Shown here: in pieces, positions 9,237 through 18,582 of the stretch
Layout: every line of letters starts with the position of its first letter
Numbering within the stretch: position 1 is the first letter of the stretch
Origin: Mucilaginibacter_A sp050954285
Lineage (GTDB): Bacteria; Bacteroidota; Bacteroidia; Sphingobacteriales; Sphingobacteriaceae
Assembly (NCBI GenBank): GCA_050954285.1
Contig: JBPBPL010000011.1
Span: forward strand, 1-64,000
Reading direction: 5' to 3'
DNA length: 64,000 bases
Position numbers and translations under genes: made by a program
The notes under the pieces: model-generated
Seen by the model: only the letters and a program-made list of their open reading frames with translations
The model's database searches: none
Told to the model about the DNA's origin: nothing

Positions 9237-9313
9237 ATGCTTCTTTTACCGGTAATAATTAATTGAGTTATATAAATAGTTTCGACCCAATTTTTACCCG
9301 ATAAAAGAAGTAT
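9237..9313. repeat. Inverted pair of the dispersed 12-mer, convergent gene end
   Basis: ATGCTTCTTTTA at 9237-9248 and TAAAAGAAGTAT at 9302-9313 point away from each other. Their inner flanks also match (TACCGG against CCCGA). They fill the 82-base gap between the kinase stop and the small membrane protein stop, so the stem could terminate both convergent transcripts. Confidence 0.85.
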
Positions 9314-9314
9314 C

Positions 9315-9536
9315 TTATTTCAAACGACTGAATCCTGCTGCCGGTTTTACAAAAACAGGATTTGCTTTAGGTTGCATTTTTAAATAAGCCGGGCGTGTAG
9401 CTGCATGTGCCGGCTGATTGTTGCATTTGCCCAACAAAGTATAAATTACAACAAAAATTACGATGGTTGACAGGCAGCCGCCGCCTAATTTTTTGGCTCC
9501 CCAGGCCGCAATAATAGTTCTAAAAAAATTATTCAT
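9315..9536 (-). CDS. Small single-pass membrane protein, unknown function
   Basis: A 73-residue protein. Residues 1-20 are amphipathic with a GAKKLGGGC segment, one hydrophobic helix spans about 21-38, and the rest is a Pro/Ala/Lys-rich soluble tail. I do not recognise a family. Support comes from the helix, a sensible start with AAGAG just upstream on the minus strand, and termination right at the 12-mer pair. It could be an envelope or stress peptide, but nothing shows this. Confidence 0.55.
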   Translation of the reverse strand: MNNFFRTIIAAWGAKKLGGGCLSTIVIFVVIYTLLGKCNNQPAHAATRPAYLKMQPKANPVFVKPAAGFSRLK

Positions 9537-9631
9537 CTCTTGTTTTTTATTTCGGTAACGTGGTTTTTTAAATATAGTTTAAATTGAGGTGAGTTTTTAT
9601 GCAGGAGCTTGACTGATTATCCTATGATAAA

Positions 9632-9703
9632 ATGCTAAACGAAGAAGTGCATTACCGTTATGTAATCGGTATGCAATCACTAAAAGATGAGCAAATAAGC
9701 TAA
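9632..9703 (+). CDS. Candidate 23-aa small ORF or part of a small RNA
   Basis: ATG 9632 opens a 23-codon frame (MLNEEVHYRYVIGMQSLKDE and three more residues) that stops 18 bases before a strong terminator. There is no ribosome-binding site or homology I can point to. Its only support is its place before an otherwise orphan terminator. A non-coding RNA ending at 9757 is equally possible. Confidence 0.2.
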   Translation: MLNEEVHYRYVIGMQSLKDEQIS

Positions 9704-9720
9704 GCAACTAACCATTGTGC

Positions 9721-9757
9721 AAAGGGCCTGAAAATTTATGTTTTCAGGCCCTTTTTT
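9721..9757 (+). terminator. Strong terminator without an obvious gene
   Basis: Arms AAAGGGCCTGAAAA and TTTTCAGGCCCTTT (14 bp, no mismatch) enclose a six-base loop and are followed by more T. The A run before the stem means it could also work on the minus strand. Confidence 0.85.
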
Positions 9758-9937
9758 GTTTTAAAGGAAATAAAACAATCAAACCACCCGGTAGCGGATC
9801 AAACATTGATTCGGATATTTTTCTGAAACAACCAGCACCGGCAGAAATATTCCGCACAACGCTTACCAACCAGCCGTTAAGTAAAGATTTCACGACGAGC
9901 TGAAAATTTTACAATTTTTAAAAGTAATTTACCGGCA

Positions 9938-9949
9938 TAAAAGAAGCAT
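9938..9949 (+). repeat. Dispersed 12-mer TAAAAGAAGCAT, single intergenic copy
   Basis: An exact copy in the context ACCGGCATAAAAGAAGCATC, 21 bases before the APC permease start codon. Confidence 0.85.
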
Positions 9950-9970
9950 CACCCAAAAAATAAGAAATAC

Positions 9971-11392
9971 ATGAGCGACACCACTGTTTTTAAGCCCTCC
10001 TTACGTTTGATTGATGCCACCATGCTGGTTGCCGGCAGCATGATTGGCTCCGGAATTTTTATTGTGAGTGCCGATATTACCCGCAACGTGGGCAGTGCAG
10101 GCTGGCTGATTGCCGTGTGGCTGATTACCGGTTTCATGACCCTGACCGCTGCTTTAAGTTATGGCGAATTGAGTGCCATGTTCCCCAAAGCGGGCGGCCA
10201 ATATGTGTATCTAAAAGAAGCATATAATCCGCTGGTGGGGTTTTTATATGGATGGAGTTTTTTTACGGTGATCCAAACGGCAACCATTGCAGCTGTTGGC
10301 GTGGCTTTCGCAAAGTTTACAGCCTATTTGGTTCCGCAAATCAGTGAAGATTTGGTAGCTATAAATCTGGGCTTTCTAAAAATCTCGCCGGCGCAACTGC
10401 TTTCCATTGTGCTAATTGTGTTTCTCACTTTTGTGAACAACCGCGGCGTAAACAGTGGTAAAATCATCCAAACTGTTTTTACCCTTGCAAAATTGTTGAG
10501 CTTGCTTGGGCTGATCGTTTTTGGTTTTTACGCCTTCAACCATAAAATCTGGAATGAAAACTGGCACACGGCTGGCGTTTGGAATCTGCATAAAATTAAT
10601 AAAGATGGTACAACAGCCAGTTTAACAACAATTGCCGCATTGGGAGCCATTGCTTCGGCTATGGTAGGATCAATTTTCAGTAGTGATTCCTGGAACAACG
10701 TCACGTTCATCGCTGGAGAAATCAAGAATCCTAAACGAAATATCGGCCTGAGTCTGGCTTTGGGAACTTTAATTGTAACAGCCATTTACATTGCTACCAA
10801 TGTGATGTACACTGGCGTTTTATCGCTGCACGAAATTGCTTTTTCCGAAAAAGATCGCGTGGCGGTAACCGCTTCTGCACAAATTTTTGGCAGTGCGGGC
10901 ACCATTATCATTGCACTGCTGATTATGGTTTCTACTTTTGGCTGCAATAACGGATTGATTATGGCAGGTGCCAGAGTATATTATTCGATGGCAAACGATG
11001 GTCTGTTTTTCAAAAAAGCAGGTACGTTAAACAAAAATGCCGTACCCGGCTTTGCGCTTTGGATACAATGCGTCATCGCCAGTTTATGGTGTTTAAGCGG
11101 AAAATACGGAGATTTGCTGGATATGATTTCCTTTGTGGTGGTAGTTTTTTACATGCTCACCATCATCGGTATTTTTATTTTACGTAAAAAAATGCCCGAT
11201 GCCGAGCGCCCGTACAAAGCTTTCGGTTATCCGGTTTTGCCGGTGCTGTACATTATTATGGGGTTGGCTTTCTGTATTTTGCTGATCAAATTTAAACCCG
11301 AATATACCTGGCCCGGATTGATTATTACACTGGCTGGCATCCCAGCTTATTACTTGATTATCGGTAACCAAAAAAAGGTTATTGTTAATTAA
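9971..11392 (+). CDS. APC-superfamily amino acid permease
   Basis: A 473-residue inner-membrane transporter with about twelve hydrophobic helices. The first helix has the APC signature GSMIGSGIF (residues 22-30), the broken substrate-binding helix of this fold. Length and motifs fit the LAT/APA groups of amino acid exchangers. The specific substrate cannot be assigned. The gene stands alone, followed by an imperfect terminator hairpin. A dispersed 12-mer lies inside it at 10212, encoding LKEAY. Confidence 0.88.
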   Translation: MSDTTVFKPSLRLIDATMLVAGSMIGSGIFIVSADITRNVGSAGWLIAVWLITGFMTLTAALSYGELSAMFPKAGGQYVYLKEAYNPLVGFLYGWSFFTVIQTATIAAVGVAFAKFTAYLVPQISEDLVAINLGFLKISPAQLLSIVLIVFLTFVNNRGVNSGKIIQTVFTLAKLLSLLGLIVFGFYAFNHKIWNENWHTAGVWNLHKINKDGTTASLTTIAALGAIASAMVGSIFSSDSWNNVTFIAGEIKNPKRNIGLSLALGTLIVTAIYIATNVMYTGVLSLHEIAFSEKDRVAVTASAQIFGSAGTIIIALLIMVSTFGCNNGLIMAGARVYYSMANDGLFFKKAGTLNKNAVPGFALWIQCVIASLWCLSGKYGDLLDMISFVVVVFYMLTIIGIFILRKKMPDAERPYKAFGYPVLPVLYIIMGLAFCILLIKFKPEYTWPGLIITLAGIPAYYLIIGNQKKVIVN

Positions 11393-11456
11393 TTTTCGTT
11401 TTTACTTCGGATTCAATTCGCCATTAACTTCAATAAATTGATTATTAATCAATTTT

Positions 11457-11490
11457 AAATGCCTATGCTGTTTTTAACAGGTATTTTTTG
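11457..11490 (+). terminator. Imperfect terminator after the APC permease, built on a 12-mer
   Basis: AAATGCCTATG pairs imperfectly with ACAGGTATTTTTT. The 5' arm and loop contain a minus-strand copy of the dispersed 12-mer (ATGCTGTTTTTA, 11465-11476). Confidence 0.5.
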
Positions 11491-11621
11491 GAATGGAAAA
11501 TTACAAAAGCAAATCTCAAAATGATAAAACTGTTATCATTTTAAAAAGCCGGATTTAATAAAATCAGCATGAAAAAAAAGATAACAGCCATTTGCCTGTA
11601 TGCCAGATATGCAATTAGTTA

Positions 11622-11633
11622 ATACTGTTTTTA
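11622..11633 (-). repeat. Dispersed 12-mer TAAAAACAGTAT, single intergenic copy
   Basis: An exact minus-strand copy about 40 bases upstream of the porin start. A second copy lies inside the porin signal peptide at 11699. Confidence 0.8.
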
Positions 11634-11674
11634 GGCATATATTTTGGTTAAGGCAAAAACTATATCTTAACAAC

Positions 11675-12757
11675 ATGAAATACTGGTTTTTTACGGCGAT
11701 ACTGTTTTTAGCCACCTTTTTTGTGCAAGCGCAGGATTCCGTTAAAAATAAAAGTAACCTTACCATCAGCGGTTATGCCGAGCTGTATTTTGGCTATGAT
11801 TTTAATAAACCTCCAACTAATAATCGGCCCGGTTTTGTGTATTCGCATAACCGGACCAACGAGGTGAACCTAAATTTAGGTTTCATTAAAGCTGGTTACG
11901 ATAACGGCGCAATACGGGCAAATTTAGCGTTGATGGCCGGAACTTACGCCAATGCCAACCTGGCTGCCGAACCTGGTGTTTTCAAAAATGTTTTTGAAGC
12001 GAATGCGGGCATCAAGCTTTCCAAAACAGCCAATATTTGGGTTGATGCCGGAATTTTTGCCTCGCATATTGGTTTTGAAAGTGCAATTTCTAAGGATTGC
12101 TGGGTGCTGACACGCAATATTGCTTCAGACAATACACCTTACTATGAATCCGGCGCAAAAATTACTTACGCCACAAATGATGGGAAGTTAACGTTAACTG
12201 GCTTGTATTTAAATGGTTGGCAGCGTATTTATCGGCAAAATGGTAACAGTCAGCCAGCTGGCGGTGTACAAGTTTATTATAAGCCAGCAGATAAAATTAC
12301 GTTAAATTACAGCAATTATTTAGGAACGGAAGGTGCGGATTCGGTACGTGTGCGTCGTTTTTACAACAATTTTTATGGGATTTTTCAACTCAGTAAAGCT
12401 TTCGGTTTAACGGCTGGCTTTGATTATGGCATCCAGCAAAAAGCCAAAAATAGCAATGATTATTATAACATACTTTCGCCCGTTGTGATTGCGCGCTATC
12501 AGTTTACTAATAAATGGGCGCTTGCCGGCCGGATAGAATATTACCAGGATAAAAACGGTATAATCATTGCCAGCAGCACGCCAAACGGTTTTAAAACTAC
12601 GGGCTGTTCTTTAAACGTTGATTATGCACCGGTTAGCAACGCCGTGATTCGGTTGGAAGGTAAAATGTACGATAGTAAAGATGCCATTTTTGTGCGAGTA
12701 GGCAACGCAGTAAACACCAGCCCCTTATTAACGGCCAGTTTTGCAGTTTCATTTTAA
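11675..12757 (+). CDS. Outer-membrane beta-barrel porin, BBP2/OmpL-like
   Basis: A 360-residue outer-membrane protein. ATG 11675 gives a standard signal peptide (MKYWFFTAILFLATFFVQAQ) and is preferred to an upstream start. The mature part alternates polar and aromatic residues in beta strands and ends in a Phe-terminated strand (ASFAVSF), typical of barrel insertion. The early ISGYAELYFGYDF segment matches the putative beta-barrel porin 2 family. A histidine kinase starts 9 bases after the stop, so the two are probably co-transcribed. Confidence 0.82.
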   Translation: MKYWFFTAILFLATFFVQAQDSVKNKSNLTISGYAELYFGYDFNKPPTNNRPGFVYSHNRTNEVNLNLGFIKAGYDNGAIRANLALMAGTYANANLAAEPGVFKNVFEANAGIKLSKTANIWVDAGIFASHIGFESAISKDCWVLTRNIASDNTPYYESGAKITYATNDGKLTLTGLYLNGWQRIYRQNGNSQPAGGVQVYYKPADKITLNYSNYLGTEGADSVRVRRFYNNFYGIFQLSKAFGLTAGFDYGIQQKAKNSNDYYNILSPVVIARYQFTNKWALAGRIEYYQDKNGIIIASSTPNGFKTTGCSLNVDYAPVSNAVIRLEGKMYDSKDAIFVRVGNAVNTSPLLTASFAVSF

Positions 12758-12766
12758 AGTAGGATC

Positions 12767-14545
12767 ATGAAAATACAAAACAAACTTCGCCTGGGCTTCG
12801 GCTTTTTATTTGTGGTGGTGCTGTTTTTTGGGATCATTTCTATTTTTTATGTGAACGAAATCTCCAATAGTGCCAAAGTGATTTTGAAGGACAACTATAA
12901 ATCCTTGAATTTTGCCCGAGAAATGCGTTCTGTTTTAGATGAGAACAGCTTACCGCTTAATTTATTATCGGCACAAAAATTTGAAAAACAGTTAGTAAAC
13001 GAGGAACAAAACCTAACAGAGCGCGGCGAGCAGCAAGCCGTAAAAAACCTGCGTACTGCTTTTATCGGCATAAAAACAGCATCAACCGAACCTGCAAAAC
13101 TTTTGCGGGAGGAGAAAGTGGCGCGGCGGCAGTTGCGGCAAATTGAGGTGCTGAACATGAATGCCATCGTTCATAAAAACGATATGGCGCAGGCTTCAGT
13201 TAAAAAAACGGTGCTGTATCTGGGTTTGGCAGGCACTTTTACTTTTTTGGTGCTGTTTAGTTTCAGTGTCAATTTCCCGGGCTTTATTGCTAACCCACTA
13301 CATACTTTGCTGGAAGGTATCCGCGAGATTAGCCGCAACAATTACAGCAAGCGCATCCATTTTGATAACCACGACGAATTTGCCGAAGTGGCCAATGCTT
13401 TTAATGATATGGCTGCCCGGCTGAACGATTGGGAAAATAGCAATCTGTCCAAAATCATGTCGCAAAAGCTACGTATCGAAACCATTATTGAGCAAATGCA
13501 CGATGCTATTATTGGTATCAACGAGCAGCAGGAAGTGCTGTTTATTAATTCGGCAGCTAAAAACCTGCTGGGTTTGCAAAACCAAAAAACAGAAGGAAAA
13601 ACAGTATCTGAAATCACTAAAAACAACGATTTGTTCCGGTCTATCATTGAAGTAAAGCAGGTAGTGCAACCGTTTAAAATTGTGCTGGATGGCAAGGATT
13701 CTTATTTTCAGCTGGAAGCACGAGAAATTTTGGTGCCAAATCTGGAACCCCGCCATTTGCAAATCCTTAACATCGCTACAAAATCTGCCGGAAAAGTTTA
13801 CCTGCTGCGTAATATTACCGAATTTAAAGAGCGTGACGAAGCCAAAACCAATTTTATCGCCACCATTTCGCATGAGTTAAAAACGCCGATTTCTGCCATG
13901 AAACTGAGCTTGAAACTACTGAAAGACAGCCGGGTGGGAGATTTAAACGATGAGCAGGAGCAGCTGGTGCAAAACATAAGTGAAGATGCAGAGCGCTTGC
14001 TTAAAATCACTTCCGAGCTTTTAAATCTTTCGCAAGTGGAAACCGGCAATATTCAGCTCAACTTCCGGCCGGCGCGCCCCGAACAAATTTTGGAATATGC
14101 AATGAAGGCCGTTAAGTTTGAAGCCGACCAGAAAGGAGTGCTAATTGAACAACTAATTAGTTCAAAAATTACTGATATTCAGGTGGATATAGAGAAAACA
14201 GCTTGGGTGATGATTAATTTGCTATCGAACGCTTTGCGATACAGCCCGGCAAGATCGAAAATTATGGTAAAAATTGTTGCTAAAGGAAGTGTGGTTGAGT
14301 TTTCGGTACAGGATTTTGGAAAAGGTATTGAAAAAAGGTATCAGGAACGGTTATTTGACCGCTATTTCCAGGTACCAGCAGACGGACAAAATAAATCCGG
14401 CTCTGGTTTAGGGCTGGCGATTTCCAAAGAGTTTATTTTAGCCCAAAATGGCGTAATTGGTGTAGAAAGTGAAGTAGGCGCGGGTAGCAAATTTTATTTT
14501 CAACTGCCTGTTTTTGTGCACGAAAGTTTGCTTGTTAATAGGTAG
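12767..14545 (+). CDS. HAMP-PAS sensor histidine kinase
   Basis: A 592-residue membrane kinase. One helix lies at about 10-32, then a periplasmic helical domain of roughly 115 residues, a second helix (about 148-172), HAMP (about 175-225) and PAS (about 240-350). HisKA carries His369 in SHELKTP, and the HATPase has DFGKGI and GSGLGL boxes. This is the layout of a classical two-component sensor. No response regulator is encoded here. Tight coupling to the upstream porin suggests a link to envelope or ion homeostasis. I recall similar porin-kinase pairs near kdp genes in other Bacteroidetes, but no kdp gene is visible here. Confidence 0.9.
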   Translation: MKIQNKLRLGFGFLFVVVLFFGIISIFYVNEISNSAKVILKDNYKSLNFAREMRSVLDENSLPLNLLSAQKFEKQLVNEEQNLTERGEQQAVKNLRTAFIGIKTASTEPAKLLREEKVARRQLRQIEVLNMNAIVHKNDMAQASVKKTVLYLGLAGTFTFLVLFSFSVNFPGFIANPLHTLLEGIREISRNNYSKRIHFDNHDEFAEVANAFNDMAARLNDWENSNLSKIMSQKLRIETIIEQMHDAIIGINEQQEVLFINSAAKNLLGLQNQKTEGKTVSEITKNNDLFRSIIEVKQVVQPFKIVLDGKDSYFQLEAREILVPNLEPRHLQILNIATKSAGKVYLLRNITEFKERDEAKTNFIATISHELKTPISAMKLSLKLLKDSRVGDLNDEQEQLVQNISEDAERLLKITSELLNLSQVETGNIQLNFRPARPEQILEYAMKAVKFEADQKGVLIEQLISSKITDIQVDIEKTAWVMINLLSNALRYSPARSKIMVKIVAKGSVVEFSVQDFGKGIEKRYQERLFDRYFQVPADGQNKSGSGLGLAISKEFILAQNGVIGVESEVGAGSKFYFQLPVFVHESLLVNR

Positions 14546-14550
14546 TTTAT

Positions 14551-14594
14551 TTGCTTCTTTTAGCCGCCTGATTTTAGGTCGATAAAAGAAGCAT
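14551..14594. terminator. 12-mer inverted pair as bidirectional terminator
   Basis: TTGCTTCTTTTA (14551-14562) and TAAAAGAAGCAT (14583-14594) form a GCTTCTTTTA/TAAAAGAAGC stem with a 20-base loop that includes GATTTTAGGT. It lies in the 56-base gap between the kinase and the metallo-hydrolase, which are convergent, so it is placed to end both transcripts. Confidence 0.75.
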
Positions 14595-14601
14595 TAGCTG
14601 T

Positions 14602-15447
14602 TTATCTAATCTCTACTACACCATCAACCACTTTGGGAAACTTAGTAAAAACCGCATCATCATGCCCTGGAACGATGAACTTTTGATTACTGACCAAAGT
14701 TTTCATGCGTTGCATAGCTTTTACATAACCAGCCGGATCCAGCGTGCCACCATTTGCAGCAGGCAATAAATGCTCCAAATTGTAATAAATCCAAATATTA
14801 TCCGAAGCCAGCACAATTTTATTTACACCGGTTTGCACCAGCACGTACTGCGAATTGTAGGTGTGTTTTGAACCGGTATAAACCTTGATGCCAGGGATAA
14901 TTTCTTGATCATCACCATTTATCAGTGTTACTTTACCAGATAAATTAAGATCAACTAACTGGCGCACATCATTTTTTGCAAAACCTCCTTTATCACCATT
15001 TTTCTGCCAGGCAGAACCTACAAAATAATTGTAATCTTCTTTTTGCATCCAGATCTGCGCATTGGGGAACAAACCAATGCCATCAATATGATCCCAATGC
15101 GGGTGACTTAAAATTATATCGGTAATATCTCCGGCTTTTACACCCAACTTCAACAGTGCAGAATCTGGCCGATGATAACTGCTCAGCTTAAAATCTTTGG
15201 CATCTTCCATATCCTGCCAGAAACCGGCATCTACCAAAATATTTTTACCATTTCCTTTAATCAGCCAAACCATAAAATCAATTTTAACGTTTTGCGATTT
15301 TGGGCCGCTCGCCGCCCAATCGGCAACTGAAAACGGATAACCGGAAGTGGCAAATTTAACGGCATACACTTTATAAACTTCAGTCTGGGCATTGACAAAA
15401 TTTATTCCCAATAGCGTGATTAAAATTGATAGGATGAGTTTTCTCAT
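14602..15447 (-). CDS. Secreted metallo-beta-lactamase-fold hydrolase, AHL-lactonase-like
   Basis: A 281-residue enzyme with a signal peptide (MRKLILSILITLLGINFVNA). The zinc motif H-x-H-x-D-H is complete: His115, His117, Asp119 and His120. The later ligands are also visible: His in GSKHTYN, Asp in LASDN and His in VPGHDD. Overall sequence resembles the AttM/AiiA group of N-acyl homoserine lactonases, but members of this fold open many lactones and esters, so a quorum-quenching role is only a possibility. Periplasmic or extracellular. A single gene, divergent from the propeller lipoprotein. Confidence 0.85.
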   Translation of the reverse strand: MRKLILSILITLLGINFVNAQTEVYKVYAVKFATSGYPFSVADWAASGPKSQNVKIDFMVWLIKGNGKNILVDAGFWQDMEDAKDFKLSSYHRPDSALLKLGVKAGDITDIILSHPHWDHIDGIGLFPNAQIWMQKEDYNYFVGSAWQKNGDKGGFAKNDVRQLVDLNLSGKVTLINGDDQEIIPGIKVYTGSKHTYNSQYVLVQTGVNKIVLASDNIWIYYNLEHLLPAANGGTLDPAGYVKAMQRMKTLVSNQKFIVPGHDDAVFTKFPKVVDGVVEIR

Positions 15448-15590
15448 GTGGTTAAATTAATCATAATTGTACGATATTTTTAGCATCATAATAAAGTACA
15501 AACTGGTCTTTGAATAACAGCTTATGGCTTTTATTAAATCAAACTTAAACTTAATTGCCGCCAATAATTATATTTACTGCTACGGAACGT

Positions 15591-15644
15591 ATGCTTCTTT
15601 TATCAACATTTTTTAACGATAAATTTAACTGGTAAAAGAAGTAT
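15591..15644. repeat. Inverted pair of the dispersed 12-mer in a divergent spacer
   Basis: ATGCTTCTTTTA (15591-15602) and TAAAAGAAGTAT (15633-15644), with AT-rich boxes between them. This pair lies between divergent genes, so here it cannot act as a terminator for either neighbour. That argues the motif has a role beyond termination. Confidence 0.85.
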
Positions 15645-15716
15645 CTGCTAAAAAGAAGCCATAAAATTCTCTGCATAAAAATTAAAAGCCTGGCAGATTT
15701 ATTTCTATTTTGCAGC

Positions 15717-18542
15717 ATGTCCCGATTAAAATTTTCTTGCCTGTTTGCTGTGTTTTTTGGTTTCATGCTGAATGCTTGCCATATGCCTCAAAACAAAAGT
15801 AACACGGTAAATGAGGAGCAGAACATGCATTTTAGTTATGACGATAGCACGCTGACCAATAAGGTTTTGCCGGTAATGATGCCCTACAACCGGTTAATTG
15901 ACCCGGCTGGGAAGGTGATTTCTTTTGGCAGCCCTGATCTGGAAAACCACAGCATGGATGTTAAGCTGCTTCCCGGCAGTAATGAAATAGTGGTGGAAGA
16001 TCGTTATGGAATTGCAGTAATGGATACAGTTAGCCAAAAAGTTACTGCACGATGGACGTACAGCGACGATCCAAAGCTGGCGGGTTTAATGAGTACATAT
16101 TCGGGTTTGAAGGTTTACAAAATCAACCATATTAACCAGATTTTTTGGAGTGCGGCGGTGTCTAATGGCAGCAAATCGCGCTCTTGTGTGTTGCAGGCTT
16201 CGTTGGAAAACGGCAGGCTGAAAATAGTGAACGTGATTGATTTTAAGCCGGAAGCGCCATCGCCATTAGCTTTGCCAAACGAGGTTTTTATCAACCCCGA
16301 AAATGGCGAAAACTTTTTGTACGTGGTTTTGAATGGGAATAATCAATTAGTAAAAATCGACCTTAAAAACAGTAAAACCGTTTGGACAAAACCTACCGGT
16401 GTGGCACCATATGGTATTACCATTGTTCAAAATAAAATTTTTGTAAGCAATTGGGCCGGTCCTATTCCAACAGATACCATGCGAGAAACGGCAGGCGTAC
16501 CTTATGGTAAAACCTATACCGACCCGAAAACCGGTGCTACGGCTACAGGAACGGTTTCGGTTTTTGAGCCTGAAACCGGAAAAGTATTGAAAGAAATTAA
16601 CGTTGGCCTGCATCCAAATGCCATCATCAACAGCAGCGATGGCAAGTTTATTTATGTAGCAAATGGAAACAGTGATAAGGTATCGGTTATTTTTACTCAA
16701 AATCTGAAAGTGGTGGAGGAAATTCCGGTGAAATTAATACCGGGTAAAAACAGTTTCATCGGTGATACTCCGAATGCGCTGGCTTTAAGCGGCGACAATA
16801 AATTTTTGTATGTGGCCAACGGATTGGACAATGCGGTGGCTGTTGTAAAATTAGGGATAAAAGCAGCATCAAACGGATCGGGCAGGAGTGAGGTTTTGGG
16901 TTTTATCCCAACGGAAGCTTATCCCGGTGGATTGGCAGTTGCCGGCAAAACCCTGTTTGTAACCAATTTGGAAGGAGAAGGCTCGCGCGTAGGCAGCAAC
17001 GAAATGGGTGCCGGTGCAAGGGCTGAAATTCCGACCAGCTCGGTTCCGGCAGCAACCATCCCGGCAGCTAAAGTTGCAGCAGGATCAATTCCGGTTGGTA
17101 AAGCTGTAGTTGGCTCAGTTGCGGCAGGCCCGGTTCCGGTTGGATCAGCTGGTGAAGCTTTTAATACGCATCATCAAAAGGCTACGGTTTCTATTATTCA
17201 AAAACCTGACAATCAATTATTAATGCAATATACCAAGCGTGTAAAAGTGTTAAATTTAACTTTCCGGCAGGAAATTGCGCGCCTGCTTCCACGTAAAAAC
17301 ATCGCCCCAAAACCAATACCCGAACGCATTGGTGAGCCGTCGGTTTTTAACCATGTGCTGTATATCATCAAGGAAAACCGTACTTACGATCAGGTTTTAG
17401 GTGATATGCCCGAAGGCAATGGCCAGCAATCACTTTGTGTTTTTGGTGATCAGGTGACGCCAAACCAGCATAGCTTGGCGCGGAATTTTTTGTTACTGGA
17501 TAATTATTATGCTTCTGGAAAATGTTCTGCCGAAGGACATCAATGGACGGATGCCGCAATGGTGACCGATTATGTGGAAAAAAGTGTGCGTGCCTGGTTT
17601 CGCAGTTACCCGCACGTGCAGGAAGATGCACTGGTGTATGATAGCAATGGCTTTATCTGGAATAACGCGGCGGATCATGGCAAAACGGTGCGGATTTATG
17701 GTGAAGCTTGTGCACCACATTTTGATAACAAGTTAAACTGGATCGATATTTACCAAAATTATAAAGCTGGCAAACCGTTTAAATTCTTCAATACGAGTAC
17801 AATTTCACGCGTCCGGCCAATGCTTTCGCAAAATTATCCGGGTTCGGATGATCACCGCATAAACGAACAGTTGCGGGCAACGGCTTTTATAAACGAACTG
17901 AAAGAATATGAGCAAAAGCCCGGCGATCAGCTGCCGCAATTAATGGTAATGGCCTTGTCATCCGATCATACAGTGGGCACGCGGCCAGGTTTCCCAACTC
18001 CGGCGGCAATGGTAGCTGATAATGATCTGGCTTTGGGTAGAATAATTGAAGCCGTTACTAAAAGTCGTTTTTGGAAAAATACGGTCATTTTTGTAACCGA
18101 AGACGATTCGCAGGCAGGTTGGGATCATGTTTCGGCCTATCGTACTACCGGTTTTGTGGTGAGTCCATACTCAGTTTTTAAACATAAAATTTCTACCAAT
18201 TACAACCAGGTGAGCATGGTACGTTCCATTGAGCAGATTTTGGGCATCCCGCCAATGAATATTATGGATGCCAGCGCTTTGCCTATGTTTAAATGTTTTA
18301 CAGATAAACCTTCCACCCAAACCTATCAAAATCTGGCCAATCAGGTTCCGATTGATCAGCTTAACCCCAAATTAGCAGCGTTAAAAGGAGCTGCATTACA
18401 TTTTGCCAAGCTTTCTTTGCGGCCGGAATATGATCATATCGATGGCGGAAATGATGATGTTCTAAACCGCATCATCTGGTTTTCGACCAAAGGAAAGAAA
18501 ACCTATCCCGCCAGCCTGGCAGGCAAGGATGCAGATGATTAA
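15717..18542 (+). CDS. Lipoprotein with YncE-like beta-propeller and alkaline-phosphatase-fold phosphoesterase domain
   Basis: A 941-residue lipoprotein whose lipobox is LNAC after a hydrophobic leader. Residues about 45-430 are propeller blades (IYVANGNSDKVSVI, FLYVANGLDNAVAVV) like YncE surface-binding repeats. Residues about 430-490 are a low-complexity Ala/Gly/Pro/Val linker with repeated IPVGK/VAAG units. Residues about 540-860 are a phosphoesterase domain of the phospholipase C/acid phosphatase type, with KENRTYDQ and VTEDDSQAGWDH motifs that carry likely metal ligands. It probably hydrolyses phosphate esters at the outer membrane. NCBI uses the name bifunctional YncE family/alkaline phosphatase family protein for this architecture. 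Confidence 0.85.
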   Translation: MSRLKFSCLFAVFFGFMLNACHMPQNKSNTVNEEQNMHFSYDDSTLTNKVLPVMMPYNRLIDPAGKVISFGSPDLENHSMDVKLLPGSNEIVVEDRYGIAVMDTVSQKVTARWTYSDDPKLAGLMSTYSGLKVYKINHINQIFWSAAVSNGSKSRSCVLQASLENGRLKIVNVIDFKPEAPSPLALPNEVFINPENGENFLYVVLNGNNQLVKIDLKNSKTVWTKPTGVAPYGITIVQNKIFVSNWAGPIPTDTMRETAGVPYGKTYTDPKTGATATGTVSVFEPETGKVLKEINVGLHPNAIINSSDGKFIYVANGNSDKVSVIFTQNLKVVEEIPVKLIPGKNSFIGDTPNALALSGDNKFLYVANGLDNAVAVVKLGIKAASNGSGRSEVLGFIPTEAYPGGLAVAGKTLFVTNLEGEGSRVGSNEMGAGARAEIPTSSVPAATIPAAKVAAGSIPVGKAVVGSVAAGPVPVGSAGEAFNTHHQKATVSIIQKPDNQLLMQYTKRVKVLNLTFRQEIARLLPRKNIAPKPIPERIGEPSVFNHVLYIIKENRTYDQVLGDMPEGNGQQSLCVFGDQVTPNQHSLARNFLLLDNYYASGKCSAEGHQWTDAAMVTDYVEKSVRAWFRSYPHVQEDALVYDSNGFIWNNAADHGKTVRIYGEACAPHFDNKLNWIDIYQNYKAGKPFKFFNTSTISRVRPMLSQNYPGSDDHRINEQLRATAFINELKEYEQKPGDQLPQLMVMALSSDHTVGTRPGFPTPAAMVADNDLALGRIIEAVTKSRFWKNTVIFVTEDDSQAGWDHVSAYRTTGFVVSPYSVFKHKISTNYNQVSMVRSIEQILGIPPMNIMDASALPMFKCFTDKPSTQTYQNLANQVPIDQLNPKLAALKGAALHFAKLSLRPEYDHIDGGNDDVLNRIIWFSTKGKKTYPASLAGKDADD

Positions 18543-18582
18543 GTTTGTTTTTTGAAATCTGACTGAACATTTTAATTATTTT

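Larger units (their letters stand above)
9537..9970. other. Gene-poor spacer with an orphan terminator
   Basis: This 434-base stretch contains a strong terminator (9721-9757), a 23-codon frame just before it (9632-9703) and one dispersed 12-mer (9938). No longer gene is supported. The terminator has no annotated gene in front of it on the plus strand, which suggests a short transcript. Confidence 0.5.

Noticed and set aside
9715..9903. Plus-strand frame of 62 codons
   Set aside because: Its start lies just before the terminator hairpin at 9721-9757 and its composition is unlike a protein.
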